This document shows positions 50,201 to 63,000 of a stretch of DNA of 64,000 bases, piece after piece. The stretch covers positions 35,919,075 through 35,983,074 of the forward strand of contig CM037876.1 in the NCBI GenBank assembly GCA_021292165.1, read 5' to 3'. Source of the DNA: Shinisaurus crocodilurus. Lineage: Eukaryota > Chordata > Lepidosauria > Squamata > Shinisauridae. Position 1 is the first letter of the stretch; each line of letters begins with the position of its first letter. The notes under the pieces were generated by a model. That model did not search any database and was not told where the DNA came from. It saw only the letters and a list, made by a program, of their open reading frames with translations. Position numbers and translations under genes: made by a program.

Positions 50201-50947
50201 GGTCTCCATCCTCACTAGCTAGGCCACTAGACAGATTGCTCATAAAGGGATTGGTTAGGAGAGTAGACCCTGTGTGCAGGAATATCTGTCAGAACAGAAA
50301 TGTTCCGTAACGATTGCCACTGGGCCATGTATTGTTGTACTATTCCTTTTATTGTGGCTTTTGGCATATTTTTATTACTCCTCTTTTGCAAGGAATACCT
50401 GGGAGATCTGACGTGTTTTATCTAGATTATCTCTTGGCTGGTCAGAATGTTCAGCTGCACAGCTGCAGTTGCTTGTCGGCGTGGGATGATGCCAATTGCC
50501 TGCAAATGTTTTAATTTGCTAAATGTTATATTACCATGAGTGGAACATGTGTAACACATTTTAAATCTTCTTGTTCAAAAATTGCTTGCCTATCTATATT
50601 TTTAATTAATCATTACTATTTTTATATTATCATATTTACAGTGCTATTTTACTTTGCTGGTCTTGTGACCATAATAAATTACTAATAATGATTGCCACAT
50701 AGCGGGCATTTATCACACTGGAAGGATATCTGTTGGAATGGCAGAGTTAATGGAGGTGGAACAGCTTCTCAGGAGCACTTTGGCTGTTTCCTGAATGTGA
50801 CTGATACAGCATGTTCTCTGGCAATCTTGGGGCCAGTTAAATTTACAGATTGCAGAGGTATTAATCTATCCAACAAGGAGATCCCCATCACATTGTCCTC
50901 TTCATATATGTGCCCACATAGAAGTGGGTGAGCCTGACCCACATTTG

Positions 50948-51840
50948 CATACCCTCCAATTGCCTGGACAGTCCCGCAAACACATATGCAGATTCCCGAT
51001 TTGTTATGCAGAGCCACAAATTCCCCTGCCTCTCCCGCAAGCTATTTAGCTTATCTGCGATTGTGTCCATGCCCCTTTAAGCAGGAAGGGAACAGACCAA
51101 GGATGTCTCTGTGTGTGCACTGCGCTGCCCTGCTCACTCTACCTGCTGCCTCTGACCAGCCCCCCACCCCGGGGTAAGACCCATAGGAGACATTTGTACT
51201 TACTTCTGAGTAACTGTGCATAGGATTGCACTGTTTGTTTTAACTTAATTCAAGTTAGTTAAATTCTGTAAGATTATTCCAGTTTAAGTGTTTATTTACA
51301 TCTAAATTGTGTGAATAGAACACAAAAGTGCTTTAAACTGGGGCCTTTCCACAATAACAAACAGCAACAAAGCTGTTCAGCCCCTCAAAGTTACTCCTTG
51401 TGCTTAAAAACCAGAGCTGTAGAGGTGTTGCAGCAAAACGCTGAAGGGGCTCAAAACTCCAATGTATCTTTTTGTATTTTCCCCCACCCAAAAGCTCTCC
51501 CTCCTCCGCATCTCCTTCTTTTCTTCTCCTTCTCCAACTGCCCTGAAAATGCCGGGACCAATCCTGACAATTTTAAAACAAAAAGAGATTACCCTGCAAG
51601 CACTGACCCCCCCACCCATATAATATAATAATGTAATAGTTATAATATATCAGATTTTGTGTGTTTCCTCTAATAACTTTTGTACTTGACCATGCCCTTT
51701 GGTTGCCTGGCCTTACCCTTGGCCATGCCCTCATGTTGCCTGGCCAGGCCCTCTTGATCACACCTTCATGTTGCTAACCATACCTCTTACAAATTCACAT
51801 GTGTGTCCCTATTTTCATCTGTGAAATGTTGGAGGGTATG
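50948..51840. mobile_element. X-family DNA transposon, uninterrupted copy
   Basis: The termini CATACCCTCCAA and TTGGAGGGTATG are perfect 12-nt inverted repeats. The body matches, in opposite orientation, the two segments flanking the LINE at 59321-59917 and 63304-63612. It has no transposase frame. A clean target duplication was not found. The superfamily is unknown. Confidence 0.7.
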
Positions 51841-51968
51841 AATTTGGTCTACTTAAATAATAACAGAGTATGCTAAAATAAATAAGGAAGAAGCCAATCT
51901 CTTTGGACAGCCTGATCTTTGACAAGTGTGCACTAGGAAACAGGTATGCACTAGAAGAGCTATTAGAG

Positions 51969-52104
51969 CAGGGTTAAGTAACCTGTGCCCCTCCAGATGT
52001 TGTTGGACTGCAATTTCTATCATCCCTGCTCATTGGCCATGCTGCTGTGGCTGATGGGAGTTAGAATCCAACAATATTTAGAGAGCCAAAAGTTCCCCAG
52101 CCTG
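51969..52104. mobile_element. H2-family hAT-like MITE
   Basis: It starts CAGGGTTAAGTAACCTG and ends TTCCCCAGCCTG. The flanking 8-mers TATTAGAG and TATTAGGA agree at six positions, a decayed hAT-type duplication. Confidence 0.7.
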
Positions 52105-52360
52105 TATTAGGAAAACGTTTTATGATTGCATAGCATGACCACTCCTTGATTTTGCAGGTTGATGCATGTTAGATGATGAAATATAACTAAGCTTCCATGT
52201 CCTGGGCCACTTTTCACGCTCACCCTGAATGGGAGATACTGAGCATGTTTAAAATTTGCACACATTTAAAGGAATTACCATAGGCAAATAAACTTCTATT
52301 TTCCTCCTTGGTGAAGGCACCTGGGCCAAAGAAGAGCTTGTGCTGTGCTTAACTCTCTCT

Positions 52361-52468
52361 AAGGGGGCAATCCTATGCAAGTTTAGAAAGAAAAAAACAT
52401 AGCTGGCTGGGGCATGCTGGGAGCTGTAGGCCTTTTTTTCTGTGTCAACTTGCATAGGATTGCTCTTT
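52361..52468. repeat. H1-family inverted-repeat MITE
   Basis: GGGGCAATCCTATGCAAGTT at the left pairs with AACTTGCATAGGATTGCTC at the right. Confidence 0.65.
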
Positions 52469-52469
52469 A

Positions 52470-53390
52470 AAGTACTTAAGGTGAGCCTGAAAAGAAAGAA
52501 AAAAGAAATATGTTGCTTTGAAATTTAAGAGATACGTAGCTTTGGATCTCAGCTTTTTCTAAATGGATTAATATCATCCAGAGGAAAAGTCCTATCCTAT
52601 CATAAAACTGACCTGGTTTAGAACTCCAAACCGGCTGAGAAGCTCATAAGACCCCTAAGCATTAGGCCAGGCTTCCTGCTCTGAAAGTCCATCGGTGTAA
52701 CTGAACTTGAAGCCATCAGACACTGGAGAGTTCCGGTACATTTCCAGCTGGCAGCCAAAAGGTCAAAGGACTGAAAACTCAATACTACCAGGGGCAGATT
52801 ACATTACAAGATTACAGCACAAGGGAAAGAAAAGCATAAGGCACTTCATCAAGCTGCTAAAACAGATAGTGACTTTGAGGCATTTTTAATCCGGGGAGGT
52901 GTGAGGAAATACAAAGCTATTGTACACTATACACACACCTGCTATTTTTCACTTACACATGATAAGAGATCAGCTGGTTTGTGTCTCATATCCATCCATC
53001 ACCAGTTTTTTTTTTTAAATGAGGTTGAAGGAGTTTTGTGCCTCTGAACTTACTGCCCTTCTTTCAAGCAAGGTACCCACAGACTCCTTAGGAATTTAGC
53101 TGAGCTGTAAAGTTAATAAAAAGTCTATTGCTATTAGGTGTCACAAATAGTAGCACCTTCCCTGCTTGGATTTTAATGAGATGCTAGCTTTCTTTGAAAC
53201 ACATTTTCAGTCAGCCTTATGCCATTTTGCCTTTGTTTACAGAATGCCAAAAATGCTTTCCACCAAATAAAATCCTTCACCCCCTGCGATTCACATTTTT
53301 CAAACAAGCAAGCATAAAAATAGAAGTGCAATTTTAGATGAAGAAAGTAATAGAAACGTGCTAGCTTTCATGATGGGCAGCGTGATCCAA
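52470..53390. other. Intergenic stretch without recognised features
   Basis: I see no repeat termini and no frame of note. Confidence 0.45.
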
Positions 53391-53394
53391 TGTA

Positions 53395-53812
53395 GCTGCC
53401 TGTAACCCACAAACTTGGAGGATTATGGGCATCCTATCGAGAGCGGAAGGAGTGCGGAAGCGAAGGTCACCTTCTTGCTCCTGCTGCCTAGCAAAAGATT
53501 TAGATGGCCGATTTCGGCCATATAAGTCTTTTGCCCCAGAGCGTGAGGAGGACAGGCTGAGGCACGCCAGGACACTATGTATCATGGGGGATACTCCCCT
53601 CCCCCCAGAATGCCCACACACCTCCAGCTCCGAGGTCAGTCTTCTGACCTCGGAGCTGGTGCGGTTCTATCCGTGCCAGCTGTGAGGACAGAGGGAGGAT
53701 GCTCCGAGGTCTAAGTCCCAGCTGCGACCTCGGAGCACATTTCCGAGGTCAGAGCTGGGACTCCGACGTCTCCTATGGCCATCTAGACTCTGTCTAGCAG
53801 CCATAGGATTGC
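53395..53812. repeat. W-family repeat with internal palindromes
   Basis: The right end CCATAGGATTGCCCCC and the AACTTGGAGGATTATGGGCA start match the family. Two palindromic pieces built on CTCCGAGGTCAG/CTGACCTCGGAG lie at about 53625-53655 and 53700-53755. Confidence 0.5.
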
Positions 53813-53900
53813 CCCCTCATTGACTTTTAAATACATTTGAAAGCCATGTTTAACCATCGGTGTCATCACAATCCGCGCGTGTGTGTATCTATCTTAGGGG

Positions 53901-54609
53901 TAATGTGAGGTGAACAGTTAATATACATAACAACCAGCCATTCTGCACATTCACCATACCTCATGGAAAATATGCACGTAATCTGTCCATGAAGAGGTAA
54001 CTGTGCACATTTCCTGGTCAATATACATACTCTCCAATCTTGGGAATGTTCATATCTCAACAGGAATCTGCACATTCTCCAAGCATTATGTATTATCTCC
54101 AACAAGTCTTGGGCAATGTGTACATCTTGACTGCATATTGTACATTCTCCAGGGAATATGCATAGTTTCCAACAGGCATTGAGGAACATGCATATCTCAG
54201 CAGGTTTTGAACATTCTCTATCCAATAAGAATAATCTCCAATAGGTCTTGGAATGTGCATATCTTGACTACATTTTGTATATTTTGGGGACAATATGCAC
54301 CTTCTCCAGTCAATCTGCACACTCTTGAAGAACTGTGCCCTTAGTTTTAACTCTTGTTTAGAAGTGAGCAACTTGCTGTCAGGCAGGCCACATGCAGACC
54401 AATGTCTAATTTCAGGTGAACCATGGCATTCCCTCCCAATGATCAGCTGAGCAGTAGGGGAAAGGGGATGTTGTAGAGTATGTGTATTGACCGGGAAATG
54501 TGCACAATGTCTTCTTCATGGACAGACTATGTGCACATTCTCAGTGAGCCATGGTGAATGTGCATAATGTCTGGTTGTTATGCACATTAGCTGTTCAGCT
54601 CACATTATT
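53901..54609. repeat. Unclassified foldback element with internal tandem repeats
   Basis: Arms of about 130 nt at 53901-54030 and 54478-54609 are roughly 80-85% complementary by eye. The left holds CTGTCCATGAAGAGG and CACATTTCCTGGTCAATA, and the right holds their complements. Between them lie degenerate tandem units of about 120 nt built on ATCTCCAACAGG and GTGCATATCTTGA. I know no family with this layout. Confidence 0.65.
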
Positions 54610-55010
54610 TCTAACATATTGTGATGTGCATGTGCCCCATCTCCGAGCAGTGAGGTTTCAGAGATTCTGCTGCTTACCCAGGGTTCAGTTTCCTTAGAAG
54701 GAGATCATTGAAGATTTATGGCATTTCTGATGATATAAGGTTTATTTACACATATATGCAGGTCGAGTGTAAGATGGGGGTTCATTGCATTAACACCCCA
54801 ACAGATGCTTGTTCCCCACCAGATTTCTAGGCCGACCCATAGTGCCATAGGATTTCCTGCAGAGAGCAAGATTAGCTCTCAGCTTCCTTTTCAGATCCAA
54901 TTCCAGCACAGACCAGCTTCCTGCTACACACACAGATTTCACTCCCCTGCTCCCCTTGTCTAGTGGAAGAGGGAAAAGATGAGACATTTTTCTCCCTCTC
55001 TCATAATATT
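54610..55010. other. Intergenic stretch without recognised features
   Basis: Nothing recognisable lies between the foldback and the CR1 fragment. Confidence 0.4.
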
Positions 55011-55014
55011 AGAA

Positions 55015-55412
55015 CCCGAGGACATCCCATGAAGCTGATTGGTGGGAAATTCAGGACAGATAAAAGGAAGTACCGTACTTCTTCACACAGCACATAGTGA
55101 AACTATGGAATTCACTTCCACAAGATGTAGTGATGGCCACCAGTTTGGAGGGCTTTAAAAGGAGATTGGATAAATTCATGGAGGATAAGGCTATCAATGG
55201 CTACTAGTCCTGATTGGCTATGTGCTACCTCCAGTATCAGAGGCAGTATGCCTATGTACAGCACTTGCAGGGGAACATGGGCAGGTGAGCGCTGTTGCAC
55301 TCATGTCCTGCTTGTGGGTTTCCTGTGGGCAGCTGGTTGGCCACTGTGTGAGCAGAATGCTGGACTAGATGGACCTTTGGTCTGATCCAGCATGGCTCTT
55401 CTTATGCTCTTA
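55015..55412 (+). mobile_element. CR1-type LINE 3' end
   Basis: The sequence carries the familiar ATGAAGCTGATTGGTGGGAA, CTATGGAATTCACTTCC and GGACTAGATGGACCTTTGG blocks of the CR1 3' region. It is the longest CR1 piece here. Short frames across it are remnants of the reverse transcriptase C-terminus. Confidence 0.7.
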
Positions 55413-56880
55413 GTCATCTCTGCTCATCACCTTCAGCCTTCTTGGGCCATCCTGGCTCCCAATGAAACACATCACCAGTATGTTAGCATCAGTATGTTAG
55501 CAGCTATCAGCCGCCTCTTGTCAGGTCTTAAGAAGTATTGCTCCAGGGTATCCACACTGATAGCTCTACTTACAGAAATCTTAGAGACAAGGATTACAGA
55601 ATTGGAAGTGATCCTAAATCTCTTTGCAAAGGGTAAAATACCTTCAATTCCCCCCCCCCCAATACTCCCCTCAGAAATGTTCTTAAAGATTCATATTCAG
55701 CTTAAAGGCATGCACACAGGAACAACATCAGTGATCCTAGAGTTTGTCATGACAAAGCAGATGTTTTCTTTATCAACTGTGACCACTTAGTTTGGACCCA
55801 CAGAACACAGTGTGGCAGCCGCTGAGAACTAAACCAGTCTGTTCTTACAGCCGTAGTCCTTAATCTGCTTAACTCTACCAATGGTTCTGTTCCTTAGTCA
55901 GCTGGAGAGTGACAGAATGTTGGAAGGGTATGGCAAGAAAGAGCGCGCACGCACGCACACACACACACACACACACACCGTTATGGGACTGGAGTTGGTC
56001 TGAATAAGATTCAGCAGTCCCTTACAGCCCAGTGCCTCTAATTATAGCAGCCGTTTGAATACACATCAAAGGGTTACAGCCAGCCACCTAAAATGTATCC
56101 TGTATTTAATCAGGACCCAACTTCCTGAGGTAAAATATAGCTGTCCAGCATAAGGCATATTCTCAGTTGTTCCTTGGCAATCCAGAGACTGTGTTACTTC
56201 AGTCCATGTGCTTGTGTACACTGTTATTTTAAAGAGCACCTATCACCATGCTGTATCCTCAATGGGAGGTTCCTAGAACCTATCACAAGGTCACTTTGGA
56301 CCTTTCTAAGAAAGCAGCCTCATCCAGCCAATCCTGTTGGTTTTGGCTGGAAAGCAGTGTTGCCTCCCCTCAGGATTTTGGTGACAGGCCAGTCTTCTAC
56401 AAAGAGATGGTGTTTGTCAGGACCTCACACTGAGTGTGGTTTCCAATGCATCTTGCCACAGGCAGTCTTTCTCAAAAGCAGGAAAGGAAGAGTAATATGT
56501 CTTGTTACCAAGAGAGGGGGATCTTACCATTTCCATTTTGTATGGAACCAAGCTCTTTTAAATTACTGTGGGCAACTTAGTCATCTATGACTAATATCAC
56601 TGTTTGAATCTCTCTTTGTAGCACACATAGCCAGCACTTAGTCTGATGCAAGCACAACATTTTGGCTTCTGTGCAAGGTCACAGGTATGCCAAAAGCAAT
56701 TGAGTTTCCTCAGTTAGTTGTGAAAGTTTTCAGCCTACACGTCAGTGGGAGATGTCAGTGATTAATATATAACAAATGCATTGTGTATTTTGTTAACACA
56801 CTTCAAATGCAAATGCAAAAAAGAAAAAGATGACTGTTCTATATTTCAACCACACCAAACTAAGGACACCTAATAACTAG
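55413..56880. other. Intergenic stretch with one microsatellite
   Basis: A GCAC/AC repeat lies at about 55943-55978. Short frames are present but I recognise none. Confidence 0.45.
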
Positions 56881-56886
56881 AGCAGG

Positions 56887-57255
56887 GACACACACACCCA
56901 ACCTTTTTGGGCTGGTGGGCACATATAGTATTTTAAGAAAATATCATGGGCACTATCACAAAATAATGCCCATGACATGTGGGGGGGGGGCATTCACAAA
57001 AAGGCTGCCATGGTAGGTGCAGCCAATCACATGTAGGGCCCAGAGGCATTCTAGGGAAAGGAAATGAAGATGATGGGTGGCTGCAAGCAAGGTGGTTCAC
57101 TTTGCAACCACCCAAGGTGAAAACAACAACAGCCAAACTTTAAAAAACCCAAACCATTAAAATTGGGAGGGGCAGAGGACCCTAGCAGGTACCAAGGGAG
57201 GTGTCTGTGCAGGCACACCGGTGCCCATGTGCACCATGTTGGAGACTCCAGACTT
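56887..57255. repeat. Z-family repeat, short copy
   Basis: CACCCAACCTTTTTGGGCTG at the start and GGTGCCCATGTGCACCATG near the end match 33786-34705, with about 0.55 kb less sequence between them. Confidence 0.45.
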
Positions 57256-57259
57256 AGAG

Positions 57260-57845
57260 ATACAAAGAAATATTGAAGAGAATTAGGGTGCATCTAGAAC
57301 AGCCCTCTGGAGTTGTCCCTCCTCTTTACCATTGCAACCTGCTTGTTCAGCTGCCTCTCACTCTGGCCCAGACAACAGCGGTGGTGAGAAGGAAGGAGCA
57401 TTAGATGCCACTGCCGACTTGCTCACTGGCTCTCTGTCTGTCAAGCAAGTGGTAGCAATGATGAGACAGAGCGTGAGGAGCAAAGCATCTAGTGACAATG
57501 GTGTTGAGAAGGCAGACTCACTGAGGGAGGAGGCCCATTAAAGATGTCCTGTCCAAGAGCCCTCAGAAATCTGGAGCTGGCACTGGCAATTGCTTAATAA
57601 ATTCCATGGATGGATAGACAGGCAGACAGACACTGCATTCTCTGTTGCTCACACAAAACCTGATGCGGCTTACAATTTTATTTTATTTTATTTTTAAATC
57701 TAAAGTCACACATCATGCATATCTATAATAAAATAGCCGGATCGTCTTACTTTTTCAAAATCCAATTTAAGCAGTGCAACTATTATAAACAATACAGATC
57801 AGCTCACAGGAAACACCAGGTTTTACTTGGTAACAGGAAAGCCTG
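57260..57845. other. Intergenic stretch without recognised features
   Basis: A TTTTATTTTATTTT tract near 57673 is the only structure. Confidence 0.4.
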
Positions 57846-57849
57846 AATG

Positions 57850-58014
57850 CAGGGCCAGTGCTACCATTAGGCCAACTAGGCAGCTGCCTAGGGCGCAGGG
57901 CTAAAGGGGGCGCCAGAAACGCCTTGAAAAAAAATACAGTGCTCTCAAGTGGGAAGGGGGGGCGCTAAATATCTGATCTTGCCTAGGGCACCAAACTGCC
58001 TTGCACCGGTCCTG
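57850..58014. mobile_element. Short hAT-like MITE with perfect TSD
   Basis: The ends are CAGGGCCAGTGC and GCACCGGTCCTG, with the exact duplication CCTGAATG at 57842-57849 and 58015-58022. It is the inverted-orientation twin of 5541-5718. Confidence 0.88.
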
Positions 58015-58019
58015 CCTGA

Positions 58020-58710
58020 ATGCATCCCCAATAGACAGATCCTTCCAATAATGTGGGTGCCACTATGGAGAAAGCCTGTGCGCCTATAATCCTGACCATG
58101 GAAAACATGGGGTACAGAGCAGGGCCTCCCTTACTGATCTAAGGGCCTGGGGAGATATTTGCAGGAGGAGATGTTCCCCACCCCCCCCCACCCCAAAGTA
58201 TGAAGACCCTGTTTAAATATAATCACCGGGACTTGAACTGGCGTCAGAAGCAATGCAGTCATAACAGTGGGGTAATGTACTTTCAGCCACTCTTCCACAT
58301 AAGTAGACAAATGCAGCATTCTCCACCACCTGCAGCTTCCAAACCATCAACACTTTTTGCATATCCCCAGCATAGCATAAAACTCTGCAAACTATTTCTG
58401 GTTTTTCTTGTGACAAATGTTTATTTTTAATCTTTTCAACAAACTGGAAATAAAGCAAGTGCATCCCTCCAAGGTCCATCAACTTTGATACAATATCTTT
58501 AGTCCTGATGAATACCAAGAGGCCCAACTCCAGGTTTTGAGGCAGGGGGTGGGTGGGCTGGCTTACTTGTGTGAGGGTGGGCGGGCTGCCAAACCATGAT
58601 AATGGCAATGATGGCAGCACTGATTAGAGGTGCAAGTCATATGCCCAAGCATGTTGGGCCTGCCACCTTAATTTTGCTGGCCATGCCTCTGATGTAGATA
58701 CGGTACTTAA
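58020..58710. other. Intergenic stretch without recognised features
   Basis: A C-rich tract near 58177-58193 and diverged sequence; no frame of note. Confidence 0.4.
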
Positions 58711-58712
58711 TT

Positions 58713-59057
58713 TAGGGTGGCCACTTATGCATCACCAAAAAAATAAGACACCAATCTACATAAGTTTTACATATGCTAATATATATGTATAGGTGCAAAT
58801 TTCAAAATAACCACTATAATTTAAATAGAAATACAATATTCTTCACCATAGTGAATATTGACCTGTGTGCCTGCTCAGTCTGCTGTCCAGACTAATTATT
58901 GATGGGCAACTTCAAGGCCCCAGCTCTTCCTTGGAATGGGTCTTTATCTTTAAACCTGACTTGGACTGGACACCAAAATGGCACCTTCAAATAGAGGACT
59001 GCCCTCGTCCATATCTCCAAAATAGAGGACTATAAAGTAGGTAACTTGGCCACCCTA
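58713..59057. mobile_element. Y-family hAT-like element with near-perfect TSD
   Basis: The ends are TAGGGTGGCCACTTATGCAT and CTTGGCCACCCTA. The flanking 8-mers ACTTAATT (58705-58712) and AGTTAATT (59058-59065) differ at one base, supporting a hAT element. Confidence 0.75.
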
Positions 59058-60040
59058 AGTTAATTAAATCAGTGGTGTCGGGGAGTTTGGGCATGCAGCT
59101 CGTGGCTCTGATCAGTGCCACCCTCCCTATCCCCACCAGATGCCATCATAGGCAGGCAAGTGACCAGCCACAGCAGTGGTGGCAGCGGCAGTGTTGATGG
59201 TAGAGGGCCTAGTGGAGGTGGGTGTGGCAGCAGACCCTGCTGGGGCCACTGGGACCTGACATTTGCCCTAACATGCTATGTGCTGGTGAAGGGCCAGGAT
59301 ACCAGAATTGCTGAGAACAACATACCCTCCAACATTTCACAGATGAAAATAGGGACACGCATGTGAAGTTGTGTGAAAGAGGTATGGTTAAGCAACATGA
59401 AGGTGTGATCAAGAGGGCGTGGCCAGGCAACATGAGGGCATGGCCAAGGGTATGGCCAGGCAACCAAAGGGCATGGTCAGGTACAAAAGTTATTAGAGGA
59501 AACACACAAAATCTGATATATTATAATTATTACATTATTATATTATACATTATTTTATAATTTTTTATTAGTGGCTTTTGTAAAAAAATGTTTACCGTAC
59601 TTAAACCTTTAATTGTTGATATCTGGTGTTTTTCATGGGGGGGGGGGTCAGTGCTTGCAGGGTAATCTCTTTCTTTTTGTTTTAAAATTGTCAGGATTGG
59701 TCCTGGCATTTTCAGGGCAGTTGGAGGAGAAGAAAAGAAGGAGATGCGGAGGAGGAGGAGTTTTTGGGTGGGGGAAAATACAAAAAGACACATTGGGGTT
59801 TTGAGCCCCTTCAGCGTTTTGCTGCAACACCTCTACGTGAGCTCTGGTTTTTAAGCACAAGGAGTAACTTTGAGGGACTGAACAGCTTTGTGGTTGTTTG
59901 TTATTGTGTAAAGGCCCACTCTGCTCACCCCGTATGGGGAGGGGGCTAGAAAAGGTGCCCTAAACATAGTCTACCTCTTTCTCCCCTGACTGGATTACCG
60001 CGTCCAGTGGGGTCACCATTTTAGCGGTCGAAAAAGACAT

Positions 60041-63000
60041 TTGAATTTTGGAACATGGAATATACGGACATTGCTGGATAACATAGATAGTGAACGCCCT
60101 GAGCGTAGGACTGCTATTATTGCAAGGGAGCTGAGACGGTTTAAAATTGACATAGCAGCACTTCAAGAAACTCGAAGGGCAGGAGAGGGACAGCTGAAAG
60201 AAGAAAAAGGAGGTTATACCTTCTTCTGGAAAGGACTACCTGAGCAGGACCGACGAATACATGGTGTAGGCGTTGCCATCAAAAATGAACTCGTGAACTC
60301 TTTGTCAGAAGTTCCTACTGGCATTAACGAACGCCTGATAACTCTTCGATTAAAACTCGCCAATAACCAACAGGTAACTATTTTGAGCGCTTATGCACCA
60401 ACATTAGATGCTGATGATGACATCAAGGAAAGTTTTTACAGCCAGTTGGACACTCTCCTGTCAGAGATACCTAAGGAGGATAAAATTATCCTCCTGGGCG
60501 ATTTTAACGCAAGAGTCGGGCGTGACTTTGATTTATGGCCAGAAACTATTGGAAAAAACGGAGTTGGTAATAGCAACCCGAACGGACTCTTACTTTTGTC
60601 TATATGTGCAGAACATAATCTCACTATCACAAACACGCTCTTTCGACAAAAGAATAAGTTTAAAACATCATGGCAGCACCCACGGTCAAAGCACTGGCAT
60701 CTTCTGGATTATGTAATTGTCCGTGTTAGAGATCGCCGCGATGTACTTCTTACTAGGGCCATGGTGAGTGCCGACGACTGCTGGACAGACCACCGACTAA
60801 TCCGGTCCACAATGGTTATCAACATTGCTCCCCAACGTAGGCTTCAAGGAAGGAAACCAAGGCGTAAAATGAACATCCAAGTCCTTCAAGATCCTATTAA
60901 GCAAACTCGTCTTCAATCACTTCTTAAGGAACATCTACCTACGGAACCTCCTGACAACATTGAGGACCATTGGTCTAAGCTGAAAACCTCCATTACTGCA
61001 GCTTGTGAACAAACTATTGGATATGAAACTAAGAAACATCAGGATTGGTTTGATGAAAATGACAATGAGATTAAATATATAATTGACCAAAAAAGGAAAG
61101 CCTTCCAAATATGGCAAAATGATATTAACTGCGCTGCCAAGAAAAAAACCTACTCTAGCGCAAAGGCTGAGGTTCAAAGAAGAACAAGAGAACTTAAGAA
61201 CGCTTGGTGGAAAAAAAAAGCTGAAGAAATTCAACAACTTGCAGAATCTCATGATGCACGGGGCTTTTTTAAGGCCACAAGGGCCATTTATGGACCAAAA
61301 ACCTATGGTACAAACCCTTTACAATCAAAAGATGGCACCAAACTCTTAAAAGACAAAGAGTCTATTGCACTGCGTTGGAAAGAGCATTATTATGACCTTT
61401 TAAATCGTAAGTCTAAGGTGGATAATAAGATTTTTTCGCAAATCCCGCAAAAACAAATTAAAGAGGAACTTGCAATACTCCCCACGTTGGATGAAGTAAA
61501 AAAAGCCATTAATCAAATGAAGAACAACAAAGCTAGTGGACCAGATGGGATTCCTGCTGAAATCTTTAAAGAAGGGGGGCCTGAACTTGTACAACATCTT
61601 CATAAACTCATCGAAAAAATCTGGATAAGAGAAGAGATCCCAGAAGACTTCAGGGATGCCATAATTATCACCCTCTTTAAGAAGGGTGATAGAACAGACT
61701 GTGGAAACTATCGGGGCATTTCTCTCTTAGCAACCGCAGGTAAAATATTTGCTAGGATTCTCGCAAACCGTCTTCTATCTATTTCAGAAGAGATCCTCCC
61801 TGAAACTCAATATGGTTTCCGCCCCTCTAGAGGGACAGTAGACATGATTTTTACTGCACGTCAGCTCCAAGAAAAATGCCGGGAGCAAAATCAACCCCTT
61901 TATATGGCATTTATCGATTTGGCTAAGGCCTTTGATACTGTAGACCGTACAGCTCTCTGGACTATCCTTATGAAAATTGGATGCCCCAATAAATTTGTGA
62001 ATATCTTGCGACTTCTCCATGACAACATGACGGCAACGGTTTTGGACAACAACGGCTCTCATGGTGCTCCATTTAAAGTGGGATCAGGTGTTAAACAGGG
62101 ATGTGTTATCGCCCCAACATTATTTGCCATTTTCATCGCCATGGTTTTACATCTTGTCAAGGGGAAACTTCCCACCGGTGTGGGAATTATATATCGAACA
62201 GATGGAAAGCTTTTTAATCTCAGCAGGCTGAAAGCAAAAAGTAAGGTAATTACAACCTCCGTTGTGGAACTTCAGTATGCTGATGATAATGTGGTCTCCG
62301 CACATTCAGAGGATGATCTCCAAACTATCCTAAATGCTTTTGCAGAAGCATACGAAAAACTTGGTCTCTCACTTAACATCAAAAAAACCAAAGTGCTTCA
62401 TCAGCAAGTGCAAGCCAATCCTTTGGTGATGCCATCTATCCAGCTTGGCGGGACAATACTGGAAAATGTCGATCATTTTCTCTATCTTGGCAGCTATCTT
62501 TCTGTTACAGCTAACATCGACAGTGAAATCCAGCATCGTCTGAGCTCCGCAAGTGCCGCATTTTCTCGAATGAAACATAGAGTGTTCGAGGATCGGGATA
62601 TTTGTAAGAAGACCAAAACACTGGTTTATGAAGCCATTGTATTACCAACTTTATTGTATGCCTGCGAAACATGGACTATCTATAAACGTCACTTCCAACT
62701 CCTTGAAAGGTTTCATCAACGTTGCCTCCGGAAAATCCTACAAATTACTTGGGAAGATAGGCGAACAAATGTCAGTGTACTGGAAGAAGCAAAGACTACT
62801 AGCATTGAAAAAACGATCCTTCAACGCCAACTTCAGTGGACCGGTCATGTTGTTCGAATGCCTGACTGCCGTCTCCCAAAGCAGTTACTTTACTCCCAAC
62901 TCAAGGATGGAAAGCGGAATATCGGTGGTCAATATAAGAGGTTTAAAGATGTTCATAAGGCTAATCTAAAAAAATGCAATATAAACATCGAAAACTGGGA

